Shown piece after piece: positions 30,303-38,350 of a DNA stretch of 64,000 nt. The notes beneath the pieces were generated by a model that made no database searches, was not told the origin of the DNA, and saw only the letters and a list, made by a program, of their open reading frames with translations. The DNA is from Sinohyriopsis cumingii (taxonomy: Eukaryota > Mollusca > Bivalvia > Unionida > Unionidae), in the NCBI GenBank assembly GCA_028554795.2, contig CM068830.1:47072227-47136226 (forward strand), read 5' to 3'. Both the position numbers and the translations under genes were made by a program. Numbering within the stretch: position 1 is the first letter of the stretch; each line of letters begins with the position of its first letter.

Positions 30303-30333
30303 ACGTTTTCGATTATTGAGAAAGAGACAAAAA

Positions 30334-31647
30334 ATGATGCACCGAGAGTCATGTGCTTGTTCCAAGTCGGAACTGGATATGTTTGCCATGCCCCCCACCA
30401 TGATGACCATGCAAGAATCCCAGTGGGTGGAATTTCATCCCGTCTCCTCATTGACCGATTCCGCTCCCATCGAGTTTGAAATCAAAGGACAGCCCGAAGA
30501 TTACATCGATCTGAATAGCAGTTACTTGTACTTGAAAGTGAAAGTGATCGAACCACCCAACGCTAACCTAGACAATGATGATGCAGTAGCTCCCGTCAAC
30601 AATTTCATGCATTCCTTGTTTAGCGAAGTGGACTTGTACTTGAATAACAAACTGGTCAGCAGCAGCATGGATACTTACCCTTACCAAGCGTACCTGGAAA
30701 ATCTTTTGACGTACGGAAAAGAAGTGAAGAACACTCATCTGGATGCTTGCGTGGTATGGAAACCTGACCAAGCGACTAAGTTCAACGGCATTACACTTGC
30801 TGTGGATGCTTCAAATCCAACGGGATTTGTAGAACGACGAAAGAAAATTCATCTAAGTCGTAGTTTAGAACTGATGGATCGTTTGCATTTGGACATGTGG
30901 TTACAAGAAAAGTATTTGCTGAACGGGGTGGATATCCGCTTGAGACTGAATCGCAGCAGTGCCACTTTCCATTTGATGGCTGCTGCTGATGCCACTTACA
31001 AAACCATCATTCAAGAAGCCAGGCTCTACGTGCGTCGCGTAGAAGTGTTACCTAAAGTGGGAAACGACATCAGTCAGACGTTGAGCAGAACGACCGCCAA
31101 GTATCCGATACGTCGCGTGGAAGTGAAAACGTTCACGATTCCCACTGGACAGCGATCTATGATCGAAGATCATCTGTTCCAAGGACAGCTACCCAAACGT
31201 TTAATCCTTGGCATCGTAAGCAATGCAGCCTTCAATGGAGTCTACAACGAAAATCCTTTTGAGTTTAAGCATAACAATGTGTCCAAGATTGAAGTCAGTC
31301 GCGATGGCAAAACCTTGTGTACCCGACCTTTCGAACCTAACTTTACCCAGAAGAATTACTTGAGATCGTACTTGTCCCTGTACGAAGCCACTGGTCAGTT
31401 AGGAACCAACACCAGTCACGGCATTACGTACGACGATTATGAAGGAGGCTATGCTTTGTGGGCTTTCGATTTCACTCCTGACCAAGGCAGCGACGAGGGA
31501 CATTTCCACCCTATAAAATCCGGCCAGATTCGAGTGGAAATTCAGTTTGCGAATGCTCTACCAAACACGGTGAACGTGATCCTGTATGCAGAATTTGATA
31601 ATACCATAGAGATCAACAGTTTGAGAGAAGTCATTCTAGACTATTAG
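30334..31647 (+). CDS. mcp: major capsid protein (double jelly-roll type)
   Basis: From ATG 30334 (437 residues) the protein shows the conserved start CACSKSELDMFAMPP, then ESQWVEFHPV, DSAPIEFEIKG and DYIDLNSSYLYLKV. These are followed by HSLFSEVDLYLNNKLVS, MDTYPYQAYLENLLTYG, YLLNGVDIRLRL and the C-terminal YAEFDNTIEINSLREVILDY. It is the family often annotated as F54H12.2-like in animal genomes and recognised as the Polinton hexon-like major capsid. It forms the icosahedral shell. The frame is intact. A TATAAAA at 31512-31518 inside the gene probably drives the next one. The decayed homologue is at 46199-47521. Confidence 0.85.
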   Translation: MMHRESCACSKSELDMFAMPPTMMTMQESQWVEFHPVSSLTDSAPIEFEIKGQPEDYIDLNSSYLYLKVKVIEPPNANLDNDDAVAPVNNFMHSLFSEVDLYLNNKLVSSSMDTYPYQAYLENLLTYGKEVKNTHLDACVVWKPDQATKFNGITLAVDASNPTGFVERRKKIHLSRSLELMDRLHLDMWLQEKYLLNGVDIRLRLNRSSATFHLMAAADATYKTIIQEARLYVRRVEVLPKVGNDISQTLSRTTAKYPIRRVEVKTFTIPTGQRSMIEDHLFQGQLPKRLILGIVSNAAFNGVYNENPFEFKHNNVSKIEVSRDGKTLCTRPFEPNFTQKNYLRSYLSLYEATGQLGTNTSHGITYDDYEGGYALWAFDFTPDQGSDEGHFHPIKSGQIRVEIQFANALPNTVNVILYAEFDNTIEINSLREVILDY

Positions 31648-31652
31648 AAGCT

Positions 31653-32138
31653 ATGGAAGACTCTTATCCCTCTTTACCTAGTGGAGAAACTTTGGAGATG
31701 AAATGTGAGGAGACCGTGGAAAAAGAAGAAGTGATCATGATGAAGTCAAGATGGCAAGAACAAGAAGCCCATTTAGTCTCCTGTTTTGCCAAACACTTGG
31801 TGGAAAAAATGACGGAATTGATCAAGAAAAATTGCTATGGATGTCAAAACGATCATCCCAGTCAAATTCAACACGATAAATGCCTGATGTTAAGTCAAGA
31901 AGAAAAATTGGACGAGTATCTGGACGAAGCTTGGAGTCTCATCTCGGACGAAGTCGTGTGGCACCAGTGGTATAAAGACTTGCGTGAACATTCTTGTCCA
32001 CCATTAACCACTCAAGAGATCCATCGTATCGAAGCTCTCCTGAATCAGAGTGAGGAGACGAAACGAAGAAACGGCTATTTGTCAGACATTTTCAAGCAAA
32101 AAGTCAGGATCGAATTGACGACTTATTATTACCTGTGA
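31653..32138 (+). CDS. conserved Cys/His Polinton protein
   Basis: This 161-residue acidic protein has the motif CYGCQNDHPSQIQHDKC near residues 62-78, a likely zinc site, flanked by helices (AHLVSCFAKHLVEKMTELI and HRIEALLNQSEETKRR). Proteins with a C-x2-C, HPSQ, H, C arrangement occur between capsid and protease genes in Polintons; no function is known to me. The ATG is 5 bases after the major capsid stop. A TATAAAG at 31971-31977 lies in its 3' part upstream of the protease. Confidence 0.6.
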   Translation: MEDSYPSLPSGETLEMKCEETVEKEEVIMMKSRWQEQEAHLVSCFAKHLVEKMTELIKKNCYGCQNDHPSQIQHDKCLMLSQEEKLDEYLDEAWSLISDEVVWHQWYKDLREHSCPPLTTQEIHRIEALLNQSEETKRRNGYLSDIFKQKVRIELTTYYYL

Positions 32139-32158
32139 AGAAAAAAACACACAAAACA

Positions 32159-32719
32159 ATGGATACCTGGGAACTTTATTACCTTTTGAACCACAGTTCG
32201 TATACGGCTTCTTGGAATCCTGTCGTCTGTGCTAAAGATGAACTCCCTCATCGCAAACCTCAAGACCATCAAGCTTATGTGATCAACACGGACGACAGTT
32301 ATCTCCCAGGAACCCACTGGGTAGCCGTTTACTTTCCTCAAGAAGGATGTGTGGAATATTTTGATTCGTACGGATTGCCCACTTTGGAAGACGATATCAT
32401 TGACTTTATGAGAAGAAATGCTCAAACCACCCGATTCAATAATGTGAAATTACAAGGCACAGATTCCTTGGTGTGTGGACAGTACTGTGTGTATTTTCTG
32501 CATCATCGCAGCCTGGGTTATTCCTTAGAACATTTAGTGACTCATTTTGATCCTCGTTCTTCTTCTAGAAACGATGTGAAAGTAGGTAGATGGTTTTGTG
32601 ACCATTATGCTTATCTTTTGTCTCAAGCTAGGAAACGTAGTGTCCATCAATGGCCTAATGATTTCCAACAGTGGAAATCACAGTTTCATTCACAACGTTG
32701 TCAGCCCTGTTTGAAGTAG
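32159..32719 (+). CDS. pro: adenain-like cysteine protease
   Basis: This 186-residue protease would mature virion proteins. The catalytic His lies in GTHWVAVYF, the Asp in YFDSYGLP and the Cys in VCGQYCVYFLH, with the Gln of the oxyanion hole just before (order His-Asp-Cys as in adenovirus protease and Ulp1-type enzymes). The ATG at 32159 is chosen because the frame upstream has no other ATG and overlaps the previous stop. The frame is intact. An AATAAA at 32831-32836 follows. The decayed copy is at 48039-48560. Confidence 0.9.
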   Translation: MDTWELYYLLNHSSYTASWNPVVCAKDELPHRKPQDHQAYVINTDDSYLPGTHWVAVYFPQEGCVEYFDSYGLPTLEDDIIDFMRRNAQTTRFNNVKLQGTDSLVCGQYCVYFLHHRSLGYSLEHLVTHFDPRSSSRNDVKVGRWFCDHYAYLLSQARKRSVHQWPNDFQQWKSQFHSQRCQPCLK

Positions 32720-32830
32720 AGTGTGAATTGAAAAAATGTTTGTCATTTTTTAAAAAAATGTTTGATGTTATATGGTTGGATTATTGTTAAAAAATTGTTA
32801 GAGTTGTTGTTTAGTGTTAAGTGATTTTTG

Positions 32831-32836
32831 AATAAA
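32831..32836 (+). terminator. polyadenylation signal after the protease gene
   Basis: AATAAA, 112 bases past the protease stop, followed by a TTGTGTTTTG stretch. The decayed element keeps an AATAAA at the same place (48659-48664). Confidence 0.6.
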
Positions 32837-32963
32837 AATGTTGTGTTTTGAAAAAAAATGCCTTTGTGGTTTGTTTGGCTATAAGAATGTTTGATTCATG
32901 CTCTTTGACTTCTCTCTATCCCTCTCATGACACTCATTGAACGTTGCGACTCGAAAACCGTGT

Positions 32964-32990
32964 GGGGGATGTTTTCCTTCACGTCCGCGC
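32964..32990 (+). promoter_or_regulatory. shared upstream promoter block, copy 1
   Basis: A 27-base block with core GGATGTTTTCCTTCACG ending CCGCGC stands about 10 bases before a TTTAAGAA TATA-like box and 66-92 bases before ATG 33056. The same block precedes the two other right-end coiled-coil genes (33860, 34589, 34658) and is recognisable before their decayed relatives. Confidence 0.75.
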
Positions 32991-33055
32991 TTTGACTTTA
33001 AGAACCGGGTTGTTTCCAGTCTAACCATCCATTGTCGACTCATCCTCGTACGAAG

Positions 33056-33427
33056 ATGTGCTCCAAACTAGCTAAGCTAAACGAAGCCTACGTGAATTTG
33101 CATAGGGTCAGACACAGTGTGATACCGAAGCCAGAAGAAATAGAGAATGTGAGAATGTTAAAAGTCACTGAAGACCTGATAGAAGAGCTCTTCAGAGAAG
33201 AAGTGAACAGGGAGAAAGAAGAATGGACAGAGAAGTACAGACTTCAGAGACAGCAGCAACAGCAGCAACAGCAACAACAACAACAGCAGCAGCAGCAGCA
33301 ACCTGAACCTGACAGAGGCTTTGTCGATTGCCGTATCGACACCAAAGAGTTCTTCTTCTCTTTCCGAAGAAGCAGACCTATCGCCAGAAAGTCTATCCTC
33401 AGAGGACATCGCATTCTTAGAAACTAA
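33056..33427 (+). CDS. coiled-coil/polyQ protein with histone-type 3' end
   Basis: From ATG 33056, 123 residues: a helical N-terminal part (KLAKLNEAYVNLHRVRHSV, then MLKVTEDLIEELFREEV), a pure Gln run of about 19 codons mixing CAG and CAA (about 33249-33302), and a basic C-terminus. The N-terminal KLAKL pattern is shared with the 33951 gene, so the two are paralogues. The upstream block at 32964 and the stem-loop 35 bases after the TAA define a compact unit. The decayed relative at 48869-49137 lacks the long Gln run. Function unknown. Confidence 0.65.
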   Translation: MCSKLAKLNEAYVNLHRVRHSVIPKPEEIENVRMLKVTEDLIEELFREEVNREKEEWTEKYRLQRQQQQQQQQQQQQQQQQQPEPDRGFVDCRIDTKEFFFSFRRSRPIARKSILRGHRILRN

Positions 33428-33461
33428 AAGATTGCCATAGCAAACAAAAAAAACAAAAAAC

Positions 33462-33477
33462 AGCCCTTTTCAGGGCT
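33462..33477 (+). terminator. histone-type 3' stem-loop
   Basis: AGCCCTTTTCAGGGCT with TTTC loop and ACCCA directly after (33478-33482). The basal pair is A-T instead of G-C at both positions, a compensatory change relative to 35353-35368. An A-rich AACAAAAGAAATA follows. Confidence 0.75.
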
Positions 33478-33482
33478 ACCCA

Positions 33483-33859
33483 ATTCTCAACAAAAGAAAT
33501 AACCATCGATTTGCCAATGTGTGTGTGTGTAGGTAGAGTAGTGTGAATATAAACACTAACTCTTTTTTTAATAGTGCGAGGGTATGTGTTAGTGTATAGG
33601 ATTGTGTGTTTGTAAGTGCTCACGTACGTTGGTGTGGATAGTAGATTAAGGTCATGTTTTTTTGGTGTTTGAGGTGTGGGGAGAGTAGATTTGGGGGTTT
33701 TTTGATTGAATTGCTTTGCGTATGTGAATAGTCTATTGAAGTGATTAATGAAAAAATATTTTTAGAATAGGAATGGGAAGTATAAAAAAGTGAGTGTTTC
33801 TTTTAGGTCCGCACGTTGTTTTTGGTCATGATCTAGGTAAGATCAATTTTATGTTTTTA
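33483..33859 (+). other. GT-rich intergenic spacer
   Basis: No gene is seen. The spacer holds GT-rich stretches with CTCACGTACGTTGGTGTGGA and GATAGTAGATT blocks related to the end tracts at 10687 and 50280. The 35-base block TTTTGGTCATGATCTAGGTA plus AGATCAATTTTATG (33817-33853) recurs at 34619-34653. Confidence 0.6.
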
Positions 33860-33885
33860 GGGGGATGTTTTCCTTCACGTCCGCA
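33860..33885 (+). promoter_or_regulatory. shared upstream promoter block, copy 2
   Basis: GGGGGATGTTTTCCTTCACG followed by TCCGCA, eight bases before TATAAATT (33893-33900) and 66-91 bases before ATG 33951. Confidence 0.75.
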
Positions 33886-33950
33886 CTTTTAGTATAAATT
33901 GAAACTCGTTCGGCAGTCCAGCTACCCTTGTTGATTGATCAACACCAAAA

Positions 33951-34301
33951 ATGAACACCAGACTAGCGAAACTGTTGGAACTTCATGTGCATCTGGAATA
34001 TGCCAGGCGGCTGTTGAACGAACTGGCCGCGGAGGCCATTGTCGAAGAGGGAAGGATGAGAGAGGAGGAGGAAAGAAGAAACAAAGAAGAGGAGGAGAGA
34101 AGATACAAAGAAGAGGAGGAGAGAAGAAACAAAGAAGAGGAGGAAAAGGAGAGAAGAAGAAGAAATTTCAGAATCCCAGAGACCGAAAATTGGGATTCTG
34201 AAGCCACATATCCTGCCTCTGCTCTCTCCCCAAAAAAAGTTAAAAGCAACTGGGGAACAAGATGTGTATGTGGCGCCAGGCCTGGAAGGTGCCACCATTA
34301 A
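33951..34301 (+). CDS. coiled-coil protein with Glu/Lys/Arg repeats and histone-type 3' end
   Basis: This 116-residue protein starts MNTRLAKLLELHVHLEYARR. From residue 41 to 69 it has repeats of EEEERRNKE/EEEERRYKE (24-base tandem units at about 34060-34145), followed by an Arg cluster and a Trp/Glu segment (ETENWDSEATYP). A C-terminal CVCGARPGRCHH could bind zinc. It is a paralogue of 33056-33427 by its first 20 residues. The decayed relative at 49668-50215 keeps the same start. Likely a strong coiled coil; role unknown. Confidence 0.65.
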   Translation: MNTRLAKLLELHVHLEYARRLLNELAAEAIVEEGRMREEEERRNKEEEERRYKEEEERRNKEEEEKERRRRNFRIPETENWDSEATYPASALSPKKVKSNWGTRCVCGARPGRCHH

Positions 34302-34335
34302 CCAGGTGTCCATGAAGTTCCAAAAAAAAAAAACC

Positions 34336-34351
34336 AGCCCTTTTCAGGGCT
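34336..34351 (+). terminator. histone-type 3' stem-loop
   Basis: AGCCCTTTTCAGGGCT, ACCCA following (34352-34356), 34 bases after the TAA at 34301; AGAAAAGAAATAAC downstream is purine-rich. It is the twin of 33462-33477, suggesting the gene units were duplicated together with their 3' signal. Confidence 0.75.
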
Positions 34352-34588
34352 ACCCAATACTCCAGAAAAGAAATAACTATCCATTTGCCAATGTGTGTAG
34401 GTAGAGTAGTGTGAATATAAACACTGACGCTTTTTTTCATAGTGCGAGTGTATGTGTTTGTGTGTTAGTGTTTGTGTTTGTAACCGTTGTCGTATGCTTG
34501 TGTGAATAGTAGATTATGGGTTTCTTTATTGTTTCTTAGCGTATGTGGAGAGTATAGTTTGGGTTTTGTTATATGAAATGAGAAAGTA

Positions 34589-34684
34589 GGGGGATGTTTT
34601 CCTTCACGTACGCGCGTTGTTTGGTCATGATCTAGGTAAGATCAATTTTATGCCTTAGGGGGATGTTTTCCATCACGTCCGCGC
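34589..34684 (+). promoter_or_regulatory. shared upstream promoter block, copies 3 and 4
   Basis: Two copies stand in tandem: 34589-34615 (ending ACGCGC) and 34658-34684 (GGATGTTTTCCATCACG, ending CCGCGC). They are separated by the GGTCATGATCTAGG repeat. A TATAAGAA box follows at 34691-34698 and the ATG at 34750. The upstream copy looks like a remnant of a lost gene unit or a doubled enhancer. Confidence 0.7.
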
Positions 34685-34749
34685 TTTCACTATAAGAACC
34701 CACAGTATTCGTCGTTCAAACCATTCTACAAAGAATCAAAAAAAAGAAG

Positions 34750-35331
34750 ATGGAAGTGTCCCAACTGTTCAATGATTTAAGGCATGTTTATTTTTGGATG
34801 GTGGATGGTGAATATGGAGTTGAAAGGATTGAAAGAGATTGGAGGTTAAGAACCAGTGTGCACTACGTGAACGAACTAAAATTAGCCAGGGAGATGGTAG
34901 AAGGATTAATTGAAGAAGAAGTGAAGAGACTGAGAGGGCTAATAAATCCCCCTTATGCCAGAGTGGGAACATTAAAAGAGGCCCTGGAGAAGGTAGAAGA
35001 AGTAAGAAGGTTTATGGAAGAGATAGAAAAAAGGTCAGAGTGGCCCTTTGTCAAAAGGACTGTTGAAAGATTGAAAAAAGGGGAAGAAAAGATGAGAAAG
35101 GTGATAGATGAAGAAGTGGAGAAAATAAAGGACAGGTGGGCAAAAGATAGAAAAGAAGAAGAAAATAGAAAGAAAAAGGAAGAACTAGAAAAACTGAACG
35201 CTAACTGGATAAAAATCCAAGAGAAGTTCCGAGCCATGGGTCACCCGGACTGGATGCCGGAAACAGAAAAGAAGAAGAAGAAAGGAATGATGGAAAAAAT
35301 AAGAGGATGGTGGAAGGAGTTAAGGAGTTAG
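34750..35331 (+). CDS. long coiled-coil protein with histone-type 3' end
   Basis: This 193-residue protein has a Trp/Tyr-containing N-terminus (MEVSQLFNDLRHVYFWMVDG) followed by almost continuous helix rich in Glu, Lys and Arg (ELKLAREMVEGLIEEEVKR, then KVIDEEVEKIKDRWAKDRK). It ends in a basic KKKKKGMMEKIRGWWKELRS. It has no Gln run and little similarity to the other right-end genes beyond composition. Codon use is strongly GAA/AAA, unlike the capsid genes. It ends 22 bases before a perfect histone-type stem-loop located in the right terminal repeat. Confidence 0.65.
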   Translation: MEVSQLFNDLRHVYFWMVDGEYGVERIERDWRLRTSVHYVNELKLAREMVEGLIEEEVKRLRGLINPPYARVGTLKEALEKVEEVRRFMEEIEKRSEWPFVKRTVERLKKGEEKMRKVIDEEVEKIKDRWAKDRKEEENRKKKEELEKLNANWIKIQEKFRAMGHPDWMPETEKKKKKGMMEKIRGWWKELRS

Positions 35332-35352
35332 AAGAAGAAGAAAAAACCCAAA

Positions 35353-35368
35353 GGCCCTTTTCAGGGCC
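35353..35368 (+). terminator. histone-type 3' stem-loop, perfect match
   Basis: GGCCCTTTTCAGGGCC with CCCAAA before and ACCCA after (35369-35373), 21 bases past the TAG at 35331. A purine-rich CGAAAAGAGAATGA follows at about 35380-35394, where histone pre-mRNAs carry the U7 snRNA site. It is the inverted copy of 16113-16128. Confidence 0.8.
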
Positions 35369-35439
35369 ACCCATATTTCTCGAAAAGAGAATGACTTTCA
35401 ATTGCCTAGCACATTTTTTAAAATTTAAAAAAAAATCCC

Positions 35440-35735
35440 ATGTTCAATTCCGCTTGTCCCTAAAGTAGTTTTTTTCTCCCATGTTAAATTCCCCTTGTCC
35501 CTAGACAGACCCAAATTCTATTCCCATGTTCAATTCCCCTTATCTCTAGACAGACCCAAACTCTATTCTCCATGTTCAATTCCCCTTGTCCCTAGACAGA
35601 CCCAAACTCTATTCCCATGTAATGCTAATTCCCCTTGTCCCTAGAGTGACCCACGATTTTTCTCCATGTTAAATTTACATAGTCCCCAGAGTGACCCAGG
35701 GGTGTCTGTAATGGTAATTCCCATTGTCCCTAGGG
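35440..35735 (-). repeat. inner terminal minisatellite (right)
   Basis: Mirror of 15740-16050, with units around CAATTCCCCTTGTCCCTAGA; ends at the inner terminus 35752. Confidence 0.9.
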
Positions 35736-35747
35736 TGACCCACTTCA

Positions 35748-36515
35748 CTACTCACGGTGTACGTGATAGGTGTTTGCACCTTCCTGGTCATTGTTTGTGG
35801 TACTATCCACTTTGAAAGGAATGACACGCAGTAACGGAACAGAGGTGTGTCCCACCACGTTGTACTCCACCACATCGGAATACACAAAGATCAAATTAAG
35901 TCCTTGGTTCAGTTCTACCGGGTTTCCAAAAGCTCTGTAAAAATCCATATTACTTTTGATCTTGGGGCTCATATTGTTTGCGACCATTTCTGCATGTCCA
36001 CCCAAAATTTCAAACAAACTACCATTGAACCTGAGGGACAATGTGTCCGTATCTTGAAATTTGATCACGAGACGATGAGCCACTTTATGGTACTCAATCT
36101 TCACACTTTTTTTGGCTCTGTTCAGTGCTTTGCCAAAGGCTAAGTTGAACCTGTCCGCAATAGTGTCCACCAAATGTTCACCACTAAAATAATAACCTGA
36201 AGGAATTTTCAAGGTGTAGATAATGAAGGCTGGATTGCTGGCTGGTCTTGTGTCCCCTAAAAACCCGATTTTGTTGATTTCTTCCTCCAATTGGGCATTC
36301 AGGATTTCCACCTCGAAAGTGTTTTGCTTTTCGGTGATGTTTTTGATTTGTGTTGGGTGAATGATTTCCACTAAAGCCACTTCCCAATGGGCTTCGTGAT
36401 CTAACTGGATGGTCTGAGGTAATTTGACCGTGTAACAGCACAACGTGTTCTTGGGAAACACCTCCATGGAACTATCACTGGGTAAGGTTAAGTAAAATTG
36501 GTTGTTATTGCTCAT
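35748..36515 (-). pseudogene. truncated penton-like minor capsid gene (right arm)
   Basis: This is the mirror of 14966-15733, with the same 255-residue open frame cut at the same codon by the inner terminus. It differs from the left copy at a handful of residues (for example Pro for Ser near residue 12 and Pro for Ala near residue 21, where it agrees with the intact internal gene). Having the same cut on both sides shows that the arms were copied from one original junction. Confidence 0.82.
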
Positions 36516-36916
36516 AATTCCAGAGTTTTGTGGCTCTCCGAGGCGATACTGGAAGTTAGAGGAGTGTCTCCGCCCAAAATGGGGTTGTTGTTGGAGTGGT
36601 GACTGGCACTGACACTGGACACAAGGTTCCCGTTGTTCCCGTTCGAGGAGAATTTCAGGGAGGGATTAGGATGCAGGTAACCGATGTAACTGCTCAATAC
36701 AATGGTCCACAAGTGTTTGTCTCCTTGTTGCAAACTCAAATTGGCAATGGCTGCACCGATGACACAATACACCACGAAGGTTTGGCAGAAAAAGACGATT
36801 TGCGTTTTAGGCACACGTTTTCCATACCACACCCACAAGGGTTGTGTTTGTAAATCTTGCAGAGAAGAATTGGGTGAAGGAGTGATCGCAGTAGCTGAAT
36901 CTGTGTGAAAGGGCAT
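36512..36916 (-). CDS. two-helix membrane protein (right arm copy)
   Basis: Mirror of 14565-14969, 134 residues, identical in the predicted protein. The full C-terminal tail (PLTSSIASESHKTLEL) is present, unlike in the internal copy. The stop overlaps the start of the truncated penton-like frame. Confidence 0.75.
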   Translation of the reverse strand: MPFHTDSATAITPSPNSSLQDLQTQPLWVWYGKRVPKTQIVFFCQTFVVYCVIGAAIANLSLQQGDKHLWTIVLSSYIGYLHPNPSLKFSSNGNNGNLVSSVSASHHSNNNPILGGDTPLTSSIASESHKTLEL

Positions 36917-36921
36917 GATGG

Positions 36922-37085
36922 TCACTTCTTTTTATACTGCGAAGCGTCGATGCAAGAATCAAAACTGGGTGGATATCCTTTCCAACGTACTTTGACTTCT
37001 TTGACACGTCGTTTGCCCACTTTACGGTTTCTGCGTTTGACAATGCCTTTGATGTCGTACACGTCGTCTTTTTTGGTGACACGAC
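36922..37085 (-). pseudogene. integrase chromodomain fragment (right arm)
   Basis: Mirror of 14396-14559: only the C-terminal chromodomain-like end of the integrase remains, with the same Trp-to-Cys change. The following stretch to 38074 has no supported gene. Confidence 0.8.
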
Positions 37086-38074
37086 TTGATTTGAAATAAG
37101 TACGGGCTAGCGTTTTGTTGAGTACTTAACACCCATGGCTGTCTTTTTGAGCACCTTTTTCCTCCTTTACCACGCTCGGACAGAAAAATGAGTGTGTGGT
37201 GAGACTATTCCCACTCATGTTTAAAGCCTTTCAGTCAGGTTGTTAAGGACTAGTTAGTCCTACACCTGAGTGGCTAAATTTAAAAGTAGTCTGTGAGTAC
37301 ATAAAAGCCTGGGAGATGAGGCTCTCTTTCCTTCCCCAGGAGTAATTAAAAATCACGCGGTGCGTTATTAAACCAGCGATATATGCTCCATTAGAGCGAA
37401 AATCACTTTAATTCAAGTAAGCAAGCAAGCAAGTTCGGGTACCGTCTCTAGCACTCTTGATGACACCAACTGTCTGGGTTATTTTCTTTCTTGCAAGCCC
37501 TTATGTTCCACTTCTGTTTGTGATAATAACTTGTGATACTTCACATTTTCTAAAGTGGAAATCTTTACAAGCCGTACAAAATACAAAACTTATATGACTT
37601 TGGCTTTTGACACTTGCACAGACTCTTCACTTTATAAGTGTCACGAGAAAATTGTATATCCAGTTTTTACCATTTTCAAAAACACGCACACACTTGCAGC
37701 TTGACCAGAAATATGTACATCTTGTTTTGTGGATAAGTCACAGACAAGTCCAAGTCCATAGGTGGTTATGAACGTTAGGAATATCCCCTCATTTTTTCAG
37801 ATATATCAAAGCTTGTATGTGCATTTTCCCTTTTCCACTCTATATTAGTGCTTAGATTTGTTCCAAAAGAAGAAAAAAGAAACGAAACAATTTTGAAGAA
37901 AAAAAAAACTGAATTTTGAATTCAGGTTTCTCTCTGTTTATAATTTTTTTTCAAGTTGATGGTGCATGACAGAGTACATTCGCCTACCTTTCCAAAGTGA
38001 GAGACATTTCTTCACATGTCACTGCCTTTGTTAAATTCGGTTTCATTGGTTAGTTATCGTGAATCTTTAATTTT

Positions 38075-38350
38075 TTGATGCATTTCTTTTTGATAGAAGA
38101 TTTAAGGCTTTCTAGTGTTGTAACGGTATTTATGTTGTTTAGTCTGTTGATGAAATTATCTATAGCAAAGTGCTTAAGATTTTTTCAGGTTTTTTATTAT
38201 TTCAAGCCCTACAAAAGGAGACCAAGTTTGTCTTCAAAGACGATTGAAACTCTAAATTACACGGGCGTGAAGGAAGACATCGTTATGTTCATTCTAATCA
38301 TGCTTGCCGTATCTCTTTGTGTTTTAGAGGTCATATTTCTTCTTAAGTAA
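38075..38350 (+). CDS. small two-helix membrane protein candidate (right arm)
   Basis: Mirror of 13132-13407, 91 residues, one Lys-to-Arg difference, both hydrophobic segments kept. Unrecognised. Confidence 0.35.
   Translation: MMHFFLIEDLRLSSVVTVFMLFSLLMKLSIAKCLRFFQVFYYFKPYKRRPSLSSKTIETLNYTGVKEDIVMFILIMLAVSLCVLEVIFLLK

Larger units (their letters stand above)
15729..35752. mobile_element. inner 20-kb Polinton
   Basis: The termini AGTAGTGAAGTGGG (15729) and its inverse (ending 35752) bound 20,024 bases with terminal repeats of about 409 bp (15729-16137 and 35345-35752). Size and repeat length are typical of Polintons. The flanking six bases are ACCGTG on the left and CACGGT on the right. These are reverse complements, not a direct duplication, which is what a secondary inverted duplication of one flank would leave. 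The gene set (polymerase B, ATPase, integrase, protease, two capsid proteins) is complete but carries several in-frame breaks. Confidence 0.87.

Noticed and set aside
30316-30333. Upstream start for the major capsid frame
   Set aside because: The codon at 30316 is TTG; the first ATG is at 30334, agreeing with the start in the decayed copy.
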